A DNA stretch of 42,578 nucleotides from Micavibrio sp. (GCA_028290825.1 JAQGJB010000114.1:1-42578), one strand, 5' to 3'. Shown: positions 9,116 through 20,140, counted from the first letter of the stretch. Made by a program: numbers and translations. The notes: generated by a model not told the origin, from the letters alone.

Positions 9116-9625
9116 ATGACAATGAAAACACTCCTGCTGGGTGCCGTAATGACTGGTGCTCTAATGGTTCCTGCTCTCGCAATGGCAAATGATGCTGCGG
9201 CACCTGCGGCCGAAGCGAAGACAGAGGCCCATGCCGAAGCAACCAAGGCCGAGCCGGCAAAAACCGAAGCCGCCAAGGAGGCGCTAAAAGATGCCGTTCC
9301 GGCAAGCGCCGCTGAAGACCGCGCCGCAAAAGCCTTCACTTCCTTCGATACAGATAAGAACGACGGCATCAGTGAAGATGAATTCCTGGCCCACAAAAAA
9401 GATCCAAAAGCTGAAAGCAAATACACCCCTGAACAGATCGCCGCAAAAAAGAAAGAGCGCTTCAAGGAAATCGATACCAATTCTGACGGAAAAATCGACC
9501 ATGTCGAATTCGCCGCTTACGGTGAAAAACTGAAAGCCCGCCGTATGGAACATAAAGAATCCGCCGGTGCCGAAAAAGCTGAGCCGGCAACAAAGGACGC
9601 TCCGAAAGAAGCGCCTGCCCACTAA
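9116..9625 (+). CDS. Secreted EF-hand calcium-binding protein, Ala/Lys/Glu-rich
   Basis: A 169-residue protein with a signal peptide (MKTLLLGAVMTGALMVPALAMA, probable cut after AMA). A low-complexity Ala/Glu/Lys linker (about 25-65) follows, then two EF-hand loops: DTDKNDGISEDE (slightly off consensus at loop position 6) and DTNSDGKIDHVE (canonical, with Asp/Asn/Asp ligands and the terminal Glu). The C-terminus is again Glu/Ala/Lys-rich. It is probably a periplasmic calcium-binding or calcium-sensing protein of unknown role. CAAGGAC lies 8 bases before the ATG at 9116; an ATG two codons later is an alternative start. It is flanked by its own terminator, so it is likely monocistronic. Confidence 0.88.
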   Translation: MTMKTLLLGAVMTGALMVPALAMANDAAAPAAEAKTEAHAEATKAEPAKTEAAKEALKDAVPASAAEDRAAKAFTSFDTDKNDGISEDEFLAHKKDPKAESKYTPEQIAAKKKERFKEIDTNSDGKIDHVEFAAYGEKLKARRMEHKESAGAEKAEPATKDAPKEAPAH

Positions 9626-9645
9626 TTACCATCACGCTCTACCGA

Positions 9646-9683
9646 AATCCCTGCAGGGTTAACGCCTTGCAGGGATTGTTTTT
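9646..9683 (+). terminator. Rho-independent terminator after the EF-hand gene
   Basis: A perfect 10-base stem AATCCCTGCA / TGCAGGGATT with a 12-base loop is followed by GTTTTT. It lies 20 bases after the stop codon. Confidence 0.9.
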
Positions 9684-9748
9684 GCTCTGCAGCTTGCCCC
9701 GCAACCATTTTTGGGCGACCATAGCGGTAAGCGTAACCCGAAGGCCCG

Positions 9749-10870
9749 ATGATTTTGCAAGACGACCCGGCCGTATCACAGGCCACCTCCCTCAAGGAAC
9801 AATTCGATGCCGCCGTCTATCGCCCGCAGGGCTGGCGGGAGGATTACTTTATCAACCAGTTCCGCAACCGCTTACGCTATGGCTTCGCCCCCGGCTTCGG
9901 CCTTCCTAAGAAGGGCACTATTGTTCTGACCCACGGTTACGGCGAATTCATCGAACTCTATTACCAGGCCATCAGCGAATACCAGCATATGGGTTTCGAT
10001 GTCTGGGCCATGGATTTTTACGGCTTCGGCAAATCCGGTCGCGATGATCCCGAAAACCCGCACCGTCCCAGTACCAAGGGCATGTTGCGCCATGTGCGTG
10101 ACCTCGACTTCTTTATCAAACACATCGTCAAAAAAATTCCGGACAAACCGCTGATTATGAGCACCCATTCCATGGGCGGTCATATCGGCCTTCTTTACCT
10201 CCAGCGGCATCCCGGTATTTTCGATGGCGCGATCATGAGCGCACCGATGTTCGACATCTTCCGTTTCGGCCTGCCCTGGTACACGCGCCCCCTCGTTCGC
10301 CTGATGTTCAATACCCTCAGCATGGTCGGCTTTCGAAATAAAATGGTCCCGGCGACACCGGGCACGTGGGAACGTTTTGCCCGCGTCGGCACGGCACTTG
10401 CCGACACCTCTGAAGACGGGGGCCTGCGCAAAGCCTATAACGAAATGATGCGCAGCGCCCTGCCCGAAACCCGCATCGACCGCCCCACCTTCGGCTGGGT
10501 TGCAAAGGCTTTCGGCACGATCATAAAATCCACGCGGGGCAGCCGCCTTAAATCGGTGAGTATCCCCATACTCCTCGGTACTGCCGGGATCGAGAGCCTG
10601 GTCAATAACGAAGAAACCGAACGCGCGGCAAAATTGATGCCGCATGCAACGCTTGTCAAACTTCCCTACGCGCATCATGGCCTGTGGTTTGAAAACAATA
10701 AAAACTACGATATCTGGATCGGCCACATTCGCCGCTTCCTGCATAAAGTCACGACGGGTGAGGATCAAGATTACGATTACGATAATGCTGCTTCGCAGCA
10801 AGTTCAGGCTGAATCCGCACGCGCCGAAAAAATCCGCGCCGCCTTCCCCATAATACCTATGCCCAAATGA
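9749..10870 (+). CDS. Alpha/beta hydrolase, lysophospholipase (PldB)-like, copy 1
   Basis: A 373-residue serine hydrolase of the monoacylglycerol lipase/lysophospholipase type. The oxyanion region is VLTHGYGEF (59-67). The nucleophile is Ser141 in THSMGG. The predicted acid is Glu282 in GIESLV, where many relatives have Asp, and the catalytic His is probably His310 in PYAHHGLWFE. About 50 C-terminal residues form an Asp/Ala-rich tail not seen in the two neighbours. No signal peptide is visible, so it is probably cytoplasmic or peripheral. It is the first of three tandem related genes. The exact substrate cannot be told; a lysophospholipid or acylglycerol is a family-level guess. Confidence 0.88.
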   Translation: MILQDDPAVSQATSLKEQFDAAVYRPQGWREDYFINQFRNRLRYGFAPGFGLPKKGTIVLTHGYGEFIELYYQAISEYQHMGFDVWAMDFYGFGKSGRDDPENPHRPSTKGMLRHVRDLDFFIKHIVKKIPDKPLIMSTHSMGGHIGLLYLQRHPGIFDGAIMSAPMFDIFRFGLPWYTRPLVRLMFNTLSMVGFRNKMVPATPGTWERFARVGTALADTSEDGGLRKAYNEMMRSALPETRIDRPTFGWVAKAFGTIIKSTRGSRLKSVSIPILLGTAGIESLVNNEETERAAKLMPHATLVKLPYAHHGLWFENNKNYDIWIGHIRRFLHKVTTGEDQDYDYDNAASQQVQAESARAEKIRAAFPIIPMPK

Positions 10871-10947
10871 CCCCCAGCCTGACTCTATTTGACGTCCCCA
10901 TACCTGGCAGGCTACGAATAACAAAAGAGTAGCGAACAGGGATTTAA

Positions 10948-11886
10948 ATGGAAGAACGCTTCCAACAGCCACCAGACTGGCAATGGGGTGAAATGACCGA
11001 GCGCGGCGGAATGAAACTGCGCACGGGTTCACTTGTCAGGCATGAAAAACCAGTCGCCAATCTGGTCATAGGACCAGGCATGCGCGAATTCACGCAAAGC
11101 TATTTTGAAACCATCAGCGATTTCAGCAACCGTGGCTACAATGTTTACTTCATCAACTGGATGGGCCAGGGCGGTTCAGAATCAATTCTTCCTGGACGCT
11201 TCCACCGTATCGCCAAAATTTTCGGCTTCGACCGTGACGCAAAAAATCTGCTCGAATTCGCGGAAACAAAAGTGCCGGACAATGCACCCAAAGTTTATCT
11301 CGGGCATTCAACCGGCGGCCTCATCGGCCTTCTCGCAATTGTTCGCTCGCCAAAAACCTTCGCCGCCACTGTACTTCTCGCGCCCTTCCTCGGCTACTTT
11401 AACAAGAACGCCAGATTTCTTGAGGCGACGCTTAAATACCTGCCCTTCACCCGACATGCCCTTGAGCATTATATCCCGGGCGGCCAGAACTGGATGAAGC
11501 GCGGCGCTCCGTCCAGCACCATGCAGCCCGGCGATTATAGCGCTGACCGCGTGCGCATGCTGTTGCGCGATGAATGGGCCGAAGCCAACCCCGACCTCCA
11601 GGTTGGCGATCTGACGCTGGGCGGATTTCACGAGGCCTGCCGTGCCATCGCCTCACTGCATAAGAAAGGCGTGCCCGAAAAGATCACCACACCGCTGATG
11701 ATGGTTTCTGCCGGTAAAGAATTGATCGTCAGCACCGCAGCTATATTTAATATGGCAAGTCGAATCCCGGATGCCATTCACACCCATATTCCTGAGGCCA
11801 GACACGAAACCTGCATGGAAACCGACCAAATCCGTAATACCGTCATCAACAATGCCGATGGGTTCTTCCGTTCCCGCCTGGGATAA
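10948..11886 (+). CDS. Alpha/beta hydrolase, lysophospholipase (PldB)-like, copy 2
   Basis: A 312-residue hydrolase, the shortest of the three tandem copies. It shares with them a G..EF...Y block near the oxyanion hole (PGMREFTQSYFE, 43-54), nucleophile Ser121 in GHSTGG (Thr instead of the usual Met), the acid Glu258 in GKELIV and His286 in EARHET. CAGGG precedes the ATG at 10948 by 6 bases. A possible promoter (TTGACG at 10889, 18 bases, TACGAA) lies in the 77-base gap, so it may not depend wholly on read-through from copy 1. The segment DEWAEANPDLQVGDLTLGG is closely echoed in copy 3 (RADPQLQVGNVTYG), so copies 2 and 3 look like the closer pair. Confidence 0.88.
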   Translation: MEERFQQPPDWQWGEMTERGGMKLRTGSLVRHEKPVANLVIGPGMREFTQSYFETISDFSNRGYNVYFINWMGQGGSESILPGRFHRIAKIFGFDRDAKNLLEFAETKVPDNAPKVYLGHSTGGLIGLLAIVRSPKTFAATVLLAPFLGYFNKNARFLEATLKYLPFTRHALEHYIPGGQNWMKRGAPSSTMQPGDYSADRVRMLLRDEWAEANPDLQVGDLTLGGFHEACRAIASLHKKGVPEKITTPLMMVSAGKELIVSTAAIFNMASRIPDAIHTHIPEARHETCMETDQIRNTVINNADGFFRSRLG

Positions 11887-11936
11887 ACGCTGGTCCTTTA
11901 TTCAATTTTAACAGATATTACAGCATCATAGACTTG

Positions 11937-12953
11937 ATGATGAAAATGGACTCACCCGCTCACAAAATTCCCGATCTCGAACCCCGCTTCCTGCAACCGC
12001 CGGGATGGCGTTGGCACACATTCAAAAATGAAAGCGGCCATAAATTGCGCTTCGGCACAGTCTCGCCGAAAAGCCGCGTGCCGGACGCCGTTGTCGTTGT
12101 CCTGCCGGGACTCAGCGAATTCGCAGAAAAATATTTTGAACTGGCGAATGATTTTATCGAGCGCAATCTCTCCGTCTGGATCCTTGACTGGGAAGGGCAG
12201 GGAAAATCAGATCGCCTTCTGACGAACCCCCATAAGCGCCATTCCAATGGCTTCGATACCGATGTTGCCGATCTCCATTCCTTTATGATGGAGTATGTTA
12301 AACATGCCTCCGTCCATCCGGATGTCGGCCGTATCCCGATGGTGATGCTGGCGCATTCAATGGGTGGAAATATTGGTATGCGTTATTTGCTGCAACACCC
12401 GGATATGTTTACCTGCGCCGCCTTCTCGGCACCGATGGCCGGAATTCACGCGGTTGATTTTCTGCCTCTTTCAATCGCGGTCGATGTATCGAATGTTCTG
12501 AATGAAGTCTCGGGAACGTCTTATATTTTAGGCGGCAAGGATTGGTCGTCCCAGGAACGCGACGACCCAAGGAAAAACGTTTTCTCGCACGATCCTCTCC
12601 GTGCTGCCGTTCATAACGCCTGGTGCCGTGCAGACCCGCAATTACAAGTGGGAAACGTCACCTATGGCTGGGTCAATAAGGCGTTGCATTCCTGTTATGC
12701 GCTGCAAAACGCGCTGAAGGCCACACCATTGAAACTACCCTGCCTTTTTGGCATAGCGGGTGAGGAAAAACTGGTCAGCAACAAGCGCACACGAAGACTG
12801 ATAAAAAATCTGCCTAACGCGACAACACTCGATCTTCCCGGCGCGCGCCACGAAATCCTTATGGAGACGGACGACATACGCAATGCCTTCATCGAAGCTT
12901 TCGTGAAACTGCTCGCCGACAATAACATCCGCGAAAAGTTGCAACGATTCTAA
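11937..12953 (+). CDS. Alpha/beta hydrolase, lysophospholipase (PldB)-like, copy 3
   Basis: A 338-residue hydrolase with the motif set of the two genes before it: PGLSEFAEKYFE (57-68), nucleophile Ser141 in AHSMGG, acid Glu277 in GEEKLV and His305 in GARHEILME. The last motif is the one most like PldB/monoacylglycerol lipase. An N-terminal FLQPPGWRW parallels FQQPPDWQW of copy 2, supporting duplication. The start is uncertain: TTG 11934 and ATGs at 11937, 11940 and 11946 lie in a row and no clear Shine-Dalgarno sequence precedes them. I chose the first ATG. Confidence 0.87.
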   Translation: MMKMDSPAHKIPDLEPRFLQPPGWRWHTFKNESGHKLRFGTVSPKSRVPDAVVVVLPGLSEFAEKYFELANDFIERNLSVWILDWEGQGKSDRLLTNPHKRHSNGFDTDVADLHSFMMEYVKHASVHPDVGRIPMVMLAHSMGGNIGMRYLLQHPDMFTCAAFSAPMAGIHAVDFLPLSIAVDVSNVLNEVSGTSYILGGKDWSSQERDDPRKNVFSHDPLRAAVHNAWCRADPQLQVGNVTYGWVNKALHSCYALQNALKATPLKLPCLFGIAGEEKLVSNKRTRRLIKNLPNATTLDLPGARHEILMETDDIRNAFIEAFVKLLADNNIREKLQRF

Positions 12954-12992
12954 AAACCGTTACAATGCGCCGATACACCTTAGGAGCGTTCT

Positions 12993-13241
12993 ATGAAATA
13001 CACTGATATGGGCAATAAACAATCGACACGCCTCAGCGATCGTATCCTGTTTGCTTTGGAACTTGCCCTTGACCAGAACGATCTTGCGATTGCCGAACTG
13101 CTGACCCGCGGCATCGAAATGTCGATGACCCGTAACACGGGCGGCGGTGAATTCGTTGAACGTCGCGATTACCCTGCCGATCTGGAAGAGGCGATGAGAA
13201 AGCTCAATTCCCTGAAAGAACAGAAAAAATCCGGCCAGTAA
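12993..13241 (+). CDS. Small conserved-looking hypothetical protein
   Basis: An 82-residue soluble protein, largely helical by composition (LSDRILFALELALDQNDLAIAE, then EAMRKLNSLKEQKK). A strong ribosome binding site, TTAGGAGCG, lies just before ATG 12993. No catalytic motif or membrane segment is seen. The ALELALxQxDxxxAE pattern resembles small helical proteins I associate with alphaproteobacteria, but I cannot name a family. Its stop codon abuts the stop of the convergent ligA with no gap. Confidence 0.75.
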   Translation: MKYTDMGNKQSTRLSDRILFALELALDQNDLAIAELLTRGIEMSMTRNTGGGEFVERRDYPADLEEAMRKLNSLKEQKKSGQ

Positions 13242-15329
<2,088 letters not shown>

Positions 15330-17000
15330 TTAAGTCCCGGTATCCAGCAGCTTCTGTGCCGCGGCCCGCGCCTCTTTGGTAATTGTCGCACCGGACAGCA
15401 TTCGCGCAATTTCTTCCTGACGCTGCTTCAGTTCAGGCAACGGAACCACCGTCGTCTTGACATCGCTCGCCCCGGCCTTCATTACGATCCAGTGATGCGC
15501 CGCTCGCGCCGCCACCTGCGGCGAATGCGTTACCACAAGAATCTGCTTCGTCTCGGCCAGCCGCGCCAGGCGCTCACCCACCGCATCCGCCGTCGATCCG
15601 CCGATACCGCTATCAACCTCGTCGAAGACCAGCGAAGCCGCCTGCCCTGTCGCCGCCATCACAACCTTGATCGCCAGCATAAACCGCGCCATCTCGCCGC
15701 CAGAAGCAATTTTGCCGAGGGCAGCCGGTTCCGCGCCCGGATTGGTCGCCACCAGGAACCGCACATCGTCGATCCCGTCCACGCCCCAGCCTTTTTCTTC
15801 GGCAGAACCCGTCACCGCCGTGATAAACCGAGCCTTGTCGAGTTTCAGCGGTGGCAATTCCTTCGCCACGGCTTTATCCAGCGAAGCCGCCGCCTTGATC
15901 CGCGCTGCACTCAGTTTCTGCGCGGCACTCAGATACGCCGCCCGAGTTGCGCTCAGGTTTTTCTGCAAGCCGGCCAGAATATCATCCTGCTCCGTAATCA
16001 GACTCAGCTTCTGCGCCAGATCCTGCAGCAGCGCCGGCAACTGGTCCACCTGCGCATGATGCTTCCGTGCCATACCGCGCAGGGCATAAAGGCGATCCTC
16101 CAGAACCTCCAGCGACAATCCGCCGCCTTCAACCGCTGAAATCATCACCTGCACCCGGCTAACCGCATCCTGCAATTCATTGCCCGCGCGGTTCAGCGCA
16201 TCGATCACAGGCGTAATATCCGTCCCGATCTTGTCGGCAACGCGGCCAATCGCTCGCGCCGCGCGGTTAATGGACATCTCCGCGCCGTCATCGCCGCTGA
16301 TGCAATCCCATGTTTCATTAAGACCGGTAAGAACCTGGTCCTTATGTTTCAGCGCCTCGCGCTGGATCAGAATCTGTTCTTCCTCACCCGGAAGCGGATC
16401 GAGCTTTTGTAGCTCGTCCACGGCGAAACGCAGATATTCCTCGTCCTTTTTTGCCTTCTCAGCCTCCGCCACGGCAAACGACAACGCTGCCTCGGCTTCA
16501 CGGTATGACCGCCACAACCCGGCAAGGGATTTCACATCCGCCTGAAGCCCCGCATATTCATCCAGCAAACCGCGGTGCGTCTTCGGGTCCAGCAGACCAT
16601 GCGTTTCAAACTGGCTGTGCACCTCGACCAGCACATCGCCCGCCTGCCGCAGCAACCCGACGCTCACCGGCTGGTCATTGATAAACGCGCGGCTGCGTCC
16701 ATCGCGCCCCAGCGTCCGGCGCAGTATGACCGTACGGTCGCTCTCAAGCCCCTGCTCTTTCAGCAGTGCATGAATGGCATGTTCATTTTGTATCTGGAAT
16801 TCCGCAGCAACGCTGGCCTGTTCGGCACCCTTGCGCACCAATCCGCTATCAGACCGCCCCCCCAGCGCCAGGCCCAGCGAATCCAGCAGGATCGACTTCC
16901 CCGCCCCTGTTTCCCCGGTCAGCGCGCAAAAGCCCTGGCTAAACTGGATATCCAGCTGCTCGATCAGGACAACATTGCGGATCGATAACCCGGCAAGCAT
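15330..17000 (-). CDS. recN: DNA repair protein RecN
   Basis: A 556-residue SMC-like ATPase used in double-strand break repair. Walker A is GETGAGKS (29-36). Long coiled coils occupy the middle (about 150-380). The C-terminal half carries the signature SGGEMARFMLAIK and Walker B VFDEVDSGIGG, followed by VTHSPQVAARA. Length is that of the family. It lies 12 bases after bamD and is directly joined to ligA, the usual bamD-recN-ligA order of alphaproteobacteria. Confidence 0.98.
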   Translation of the reverse strand: MLAGLSIRNVVLIEQLDIQFSQGFCALTGETGAGKSILLDSLGLALGGRSDSGLVRKGAEQASVAAEFQIQNEHAIHALLKEQGLESDRTVILRRTLGRDGRSRAFINDQPVSVGLLRQAGDVLVEVHSQFETHGLLDPKTHRGLLDEYAGLQADVKSLAGLWRSYREAEAALSFAVAEAEKAKKDEEYLRFAVDELQKLDPLPGEEEQILIQREALKHKDQVLTGLNETWDCISGDDGAEMSINRAARAIGRVADKIGTDITPVIDALNRAGNELQDAVSRVQVMISAVEGGGLSLEVLEDRLYALRGMARKHHAQVDQLPALLQDLAQKLSLITEQDDILAGLQKNLSATRAAYLSAAQKLSAARIKAAASLDKAVAKELPPLKLDKARFITAVTGSAEEKGWGVDGIDDVRFLVATNPGAEPAALGKIASGGEMARFMLAIKVVMAATGQAASLVFDEVDSGIGGSTADAVGERLARLAETKQILVVTHSPQVAARAAHHWIVMKAGASDVKTTVVPLPELKQRQEEIARMLSGATITKEARAAAQKLLDTGT

Positions 17001-17012
17001 AAACCCGTCACC

Positions 17013-17828
17013 TTAATCCGGTTTGAGGAGTGAATTGACGGTCTTGTCGATAAACGACTGACTGTTCTTCAGCTTGGCGCGCTGACCGTCATCCATCAGC
17101 TTATAAGATTGCTCATACCATTTGCTGCCGGGGTAATTATGCCCCAGCACCGCCGCAACGCGCAAAGCCTCGTCCTTGAGGCCCAGTGTGATATAGCATT
17201 CCACCAGACGCTCCAGCGCTTCCGGCACATGGGTCGTTGTCTGGTAATCCTTGATCACCGAACGGAACCGGTTGATCGCCGCATTCGTTTCGCCGCGGTT
17301 GAGGTAGTAACGGCCAATTTCCATCTCCTTGCCCGCAAGGTGATCGAGTGTCAGGTCGCGTTTCAAAATCGCATCGCGGGTGTAAAGACTGTCCGGATAA
17401 CGGTTGATCAGTGTCTCCAGCGCCGCAAGCGCATCTTTTGTCATCTGCTGGTCGCGCACGACATCGCTGATCTGCTCATAGGAACAAAGCGCCTTCAGGT
17501 AAAGCGCATAATCGATATCCTTCGCACCGGGATGCAGTTCCATATACCGGTCGAGGCCGATCGTCGCCTCGTCATATTGCTGATTCTGGTACTGTGCATA
17601 CGCCGCCATCAGCTGCGCCCGCGCCGCCCATTCGGAATAAGGGTGCTGACGTTCGACCTCATTAAACTGGCTTGCCGCCTGTTTAAATTCTTTCTTGTCC
17701 ATCGACGCCGCAGCCTTGTTGTAAAGGACTTCGACCGGCTGATCGGGAAGCTTCTTGTCCTTGTCGTCGGACGCGCACCCTGCCGTGAACAGAGCCAGAA
17801 CAAAAAGAAGCGGTAAAAACTTTTGCAT
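17013..17828 (-). CDS. bamD: Outer membrane protein assembly factor BamD (ComL)
   Basis: A 271-residue lipoprotein with lipobox LFTAGC (modified Cys at residue 18). Five TPR-like repeats follow: YNKAAASMDKKEFKQAASQF, a HPYSEWAARAQ block, HPGAKDIDYALYLKALCSYEQ, RYPDSLYTRDA and the final ALRVAAVLGHNYPGSKWY. BamD is the essential partner of BamA in inserting beta-barrel proteins. It follows the queuosine-salvage gene with a gap of 112 bases, which may hold its own promoter, and leads into recN. Confidence 0.96.
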   Translation of the reverse strand: MQKFLPLLFVLALFTAGCASDDKDKKLPDQPVEVLYNKAAASMDKKEFKQAASQFNEVERQHPYSEWAARAQLMAAYAQYQNQQYDEATIGLDRYMELHPGAKDIDYALYLKALCSYEQISDVVRDQQMTKDALAALETLINRYPDSLYTRDAILKRDLTLDHLAGKEMEIGRYYLNRGETNAAINRFRSVIKDYQTTTHVPEALERLVECYITLGLKDEALRVAAVLGHNYPGSKWYEQSYKLMDDGQRAKLKNSQSFIDKTVNSLLKPD

Positions 17829-17940
17829 GCTTAAAACCCGTGGTGAAAACTGACCTTTATGAATACCGCGACTGGGACCGAAAAGAAAGAGTCCGCACGG
17901 AAATCCGCCCGGTTATGCGCCAACAAAAAGAAGATTATGT

Positions 17941-18936
17941 TTAATAAAACCGTGTCAATGTACGGTGCATCGGTTTAGCGAGGTATTTCTCATCCTCAAC
18001 CGAACGATGCCACAGCAGATGGTCTATATCGACGACGCGCATCCCCTTGATCACGGCAATCCGCTCCACCGCCTCGGCGGCACAGCACCGCAACTCGACC
18101 TCCTCGTCCGACCCTGCGCGGAGAAACATTCCCGCCTCGATCCGCGCCGCCAGCTCCGGCTGCAGCTGGAGAACCCCGTCCAGATGCAACACATGCGGTA
18201 ATCCGCAATCGGCAAAGATGGTCAGGCGGTCAAGACCGCTGAACAGGCTGCGCCCCGTCTTTGCAAAGGCGAGTTCCAGATCGGCCACCGCAATCTGCGC
18301 CCGTTTCAGAATAGGAATTCTGCGCCCGCAGTAATCGGCAATATCCGCAAAACCCGGCATGTTCACAAGCGTCGCAACCATCAACCCTGCGCTCCCCTGC
18401 GCCGAATTGATCAGGGTCATAAACGAAGCATCGCAATGCTCAGAAAGATACTGCCCCAGCTCATTCAGGGACACAGCAAACAATTGCGCCAGAGTCCTGC
18501 CCGCCGGACTGTCGGGCAAATGGAAGATACGAATCATATCATCCCCGGTCATCCGCATCAGGCGCATCGCAGTCCATGCCCCGTCGCCTTCAAACGATTG
18601 CTTCAATGCCGTCGATACCGTGTAGTAAATCGACCGGTCGACCAGCACCCACCCGTCACGAACCAGATCATCCTCATACCCGGAGCCGAAATTCACCGCC
18701 TCCAGGCACAATATATAGGCCGCCAGCTCTTCCGCATTATCCGATACAAAATGATGCCCGGCATCCAGCGTGTTTGATGGCGGCCGGGGTTGCAGCGACA
18801 GCGCATATTCCGTCAGCCGGTCCTCGCGGATGCGCACATAAACGGCCTGGTCGGCAACGAAACGGAACCCCGCCCGGATCTCGTCAAAGATATCCGGCGC
18901 ACGAACGGCCTGTTCTGAAACATAGGGAATGGGCAT
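17941..18936 (-). CDS. Queuosine salvage protein, Qng1/DUF2419 family (queuosine 5'-phosphate N-glycosylase)
   Basis: A 331-residue soluble protein that I recognise as the Qng1 (human C9orf64) family, which releases queuine base from queuosine 5'-monophosphate. Matching blocks occur along the whole length: HHFVSDNAEELAAYILCLEAVNF (61-83), FADIADYCGRRIPI (196-209), KRAQIAVADL (211-220, with the family's conserved Asp at 219), LTIFADCGLPHVL (238-250), GSDEEVELR (275-283) and the C-terminal LLW...MHRTLTRFY. In human QNG1 the corresponding text is KRAQILVADT, ITMFADYRLPQVL, RQEVEIRG and FHRIRCIYY (from memory). The family is best known from eukaryotes and is scattered in bacteria. Here it sits between lpxC and bamD, where alphaproteobacteria usually have nothing of this kind. 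Confidence 0.9.
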   Translation of the reverse strand: MPIPYVSEQAVRAPDIFDEIRAGFRFVADQAVYVRIREDRLTEYALSLQPRPPSNTLDAGHHFVSDNAEELAAYILCLEAVNFGSGYEDDLVRDGWVLVDRSIYYTVSTALKQSFEGDGAWTAMRLMRMTGDDMIRIFHLPDSPAGRTLAQLFAVSLNELGQYLSEHCDASFMTLINSAQGSAGLMVATLVNMPGFADIADYCGRRIPILKRAQIAVADLELAFAKTGRSLFSGLDRLTIFADCGLPHVLHLDGVLQLQPELAARIEAGMFLRAGSDEEVELRCCAAEAVERIAVIKGMRVVDIDHLLWHRSVEDEKYLAKPMHRTLTRFY

Positions 18937-18984
18937 GGCGGCGACTAAACCACACCGGTCAAAACGAAGTCAAGAGAATGAGGG

Positions 18985-19911
18985 TTAAGCCGCAGCCATT
19001 TCCGCATCGGGAATAGAAAGCAGCGCAGCCTTGGCCGCATTGCTGTCATCCAGTTCGACAAACATGTCAACCATGACCCAGGCATCCGGCGTAGCGAAAA
19101 GCTTGCGCAGCACCGCGTTATTCATCGCATGACCGGCCTTGAACCCGTCATAGGCGCCAAGGATCGGACCGCCTGCCAGATACAGGTCGCCAATCGCATC
19201 CAGCAATTTGTGACGGATGAATTCATCATCGAAACGCAAACCTTCGATATTCAGCACCGCAGTTTCGCTCAGCACAATCGCATTATCCAGCGATCCGCCG
19301 CGGGCGAGGCCGGCCTTGCGCATCGCTTCAACCTCATGCGCGAAACCGAACGTGCGCGCCGATGCGATGTCATGGCGGAAATTCCCGTTCACCAGGCGTG
19401 TTTCATATTTCTGCCTGCCGATCGACGGGTGGGCGAATTCAATTTCGCCACCAAAAATAGAACCGTTCGACGGGGACAGGCGGGCGATCTTGCCGTTCTC
19501 TTCAACAACGATTTCTTTCAGAACCTGAATGGCGCGGCGCGGCATCGGTTGCTCACGTGTCCCGGATTTTTCGATGAGGGCAACGAAAGGCTCGGCGCTG
19601 CCGTCCATCAACGGCACTTCCGGCCCGTTAAGCTCAATGATCAGGTTATCAATACCGCACCCGCGCAACGCGGACATCAGGTGTTCAATCGTACCGACGG
19701 TAGCACCCGCATCGTTGCCGATAACGGTGCAAAGGCGCGTATCAACCACACGGTCATACAGCGCAGGAATGACATTATCACCCGCAAGATCCATACGCAC
19801 AAACACAATCCCGTGATCCACCGGCGCAGGGCGCAGGGTGAGCGTAACATCGGCGCCTGAGTGAAGGCCGATGCCGGTGCAGCTGATGGTATTCAGAAGG
19901 GTGGTTTGCAT
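18985..19911 (-). CDS. lpxC: UDP-3-O-acyl-N-acetylglucosamine deacetylase
   Basis: A 308-residue zinc hydrolase for the committed step of lipid A synthesis. Zinc ligands His77 (in EHLMSAL), His234 and Asp238 (in HKLLDAIGD) are present. So are general base Glu76 and catalytic His261 (in GHAMNNAV). The N-terminal TGIGLHSG and DGSAEPFV motifs are typical. Length is family-normal. The cell is therefore predicted to make lipid A. Immediately upstream lies an AT-rich 229-base intergenic region shared with a divergent gene. Confidence 0.97.
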   Translation of the reverse strand: MQTTLLNTISCTGIGLHSGADVTLTLRPAPVDHGIVFVRMDLAGDNVIPALYDRVVDTRLCTVIGNDAGATVGTIEHLMSALRGCGIDNLIIELNGPEVPLMDGSAEPFVALIEKSGTREQPMPRRAIQVLKEIVVEENGKIARLSPSNGSIFGGEIEFAHPSIGRQKYETRLVNGNFRHDIASARTFGFAHEVEAMRKAGLARGGSLDNAIVLSETAVLNIEGLRFDDEFIRHKLLDAIGDLYLAGGPILGAYDGFKAGHAMNNAVLRKLFATPDAWVMVDMFVELDDSNAAKAALLSIPDAEMAAA

Positions 19912-20103
19912 TTACTTTAAGCGCCTGAAAATATTACGGATTCACCTGTATTCTATGAATTGAATATAAGCGCGGTTCATTTCCAAAACCAATCACTCTT
20001 TATTGCGCTGTGTTACATTTATAACCCATTGATATAAAACAATATTTTACTCTCTGCCAAGTTGATCAATTCTTTCTTTTTCGGGTCTTCTGAAAGTTCA
20101 TTG

Positions 20104-20112
20104 TGCTATAAT
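20104..20112 (+). promoter_or_regulatory. Extended -10 promoter for the 105-residue gene
   Basis: TGCTATAAT is a perfect -10 hexamer (20107-20112) with the extended TGn element. No convincing -35 is seen. A start point near 20119 would give a short leader carrying GGAGAAAGGG before ATG 20141. The rest of the AT-rich region 19912-20140 shows no gene. Confidence 0.55.
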
Positions 20113-20140
20113 CTAAAAAACAGCTGGAGAAAGGGATCCC

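Noticed and set aside
9872-11032. A 386-codon open frame on the minus strand across the first hydrolase gene
   Set aside because: It is antisense to a well-supported hydrolase gene and its own protein is rich in His, Arg, Asp and Ala with no family motif, as expected for a shadow frame in GC-rich DNA.
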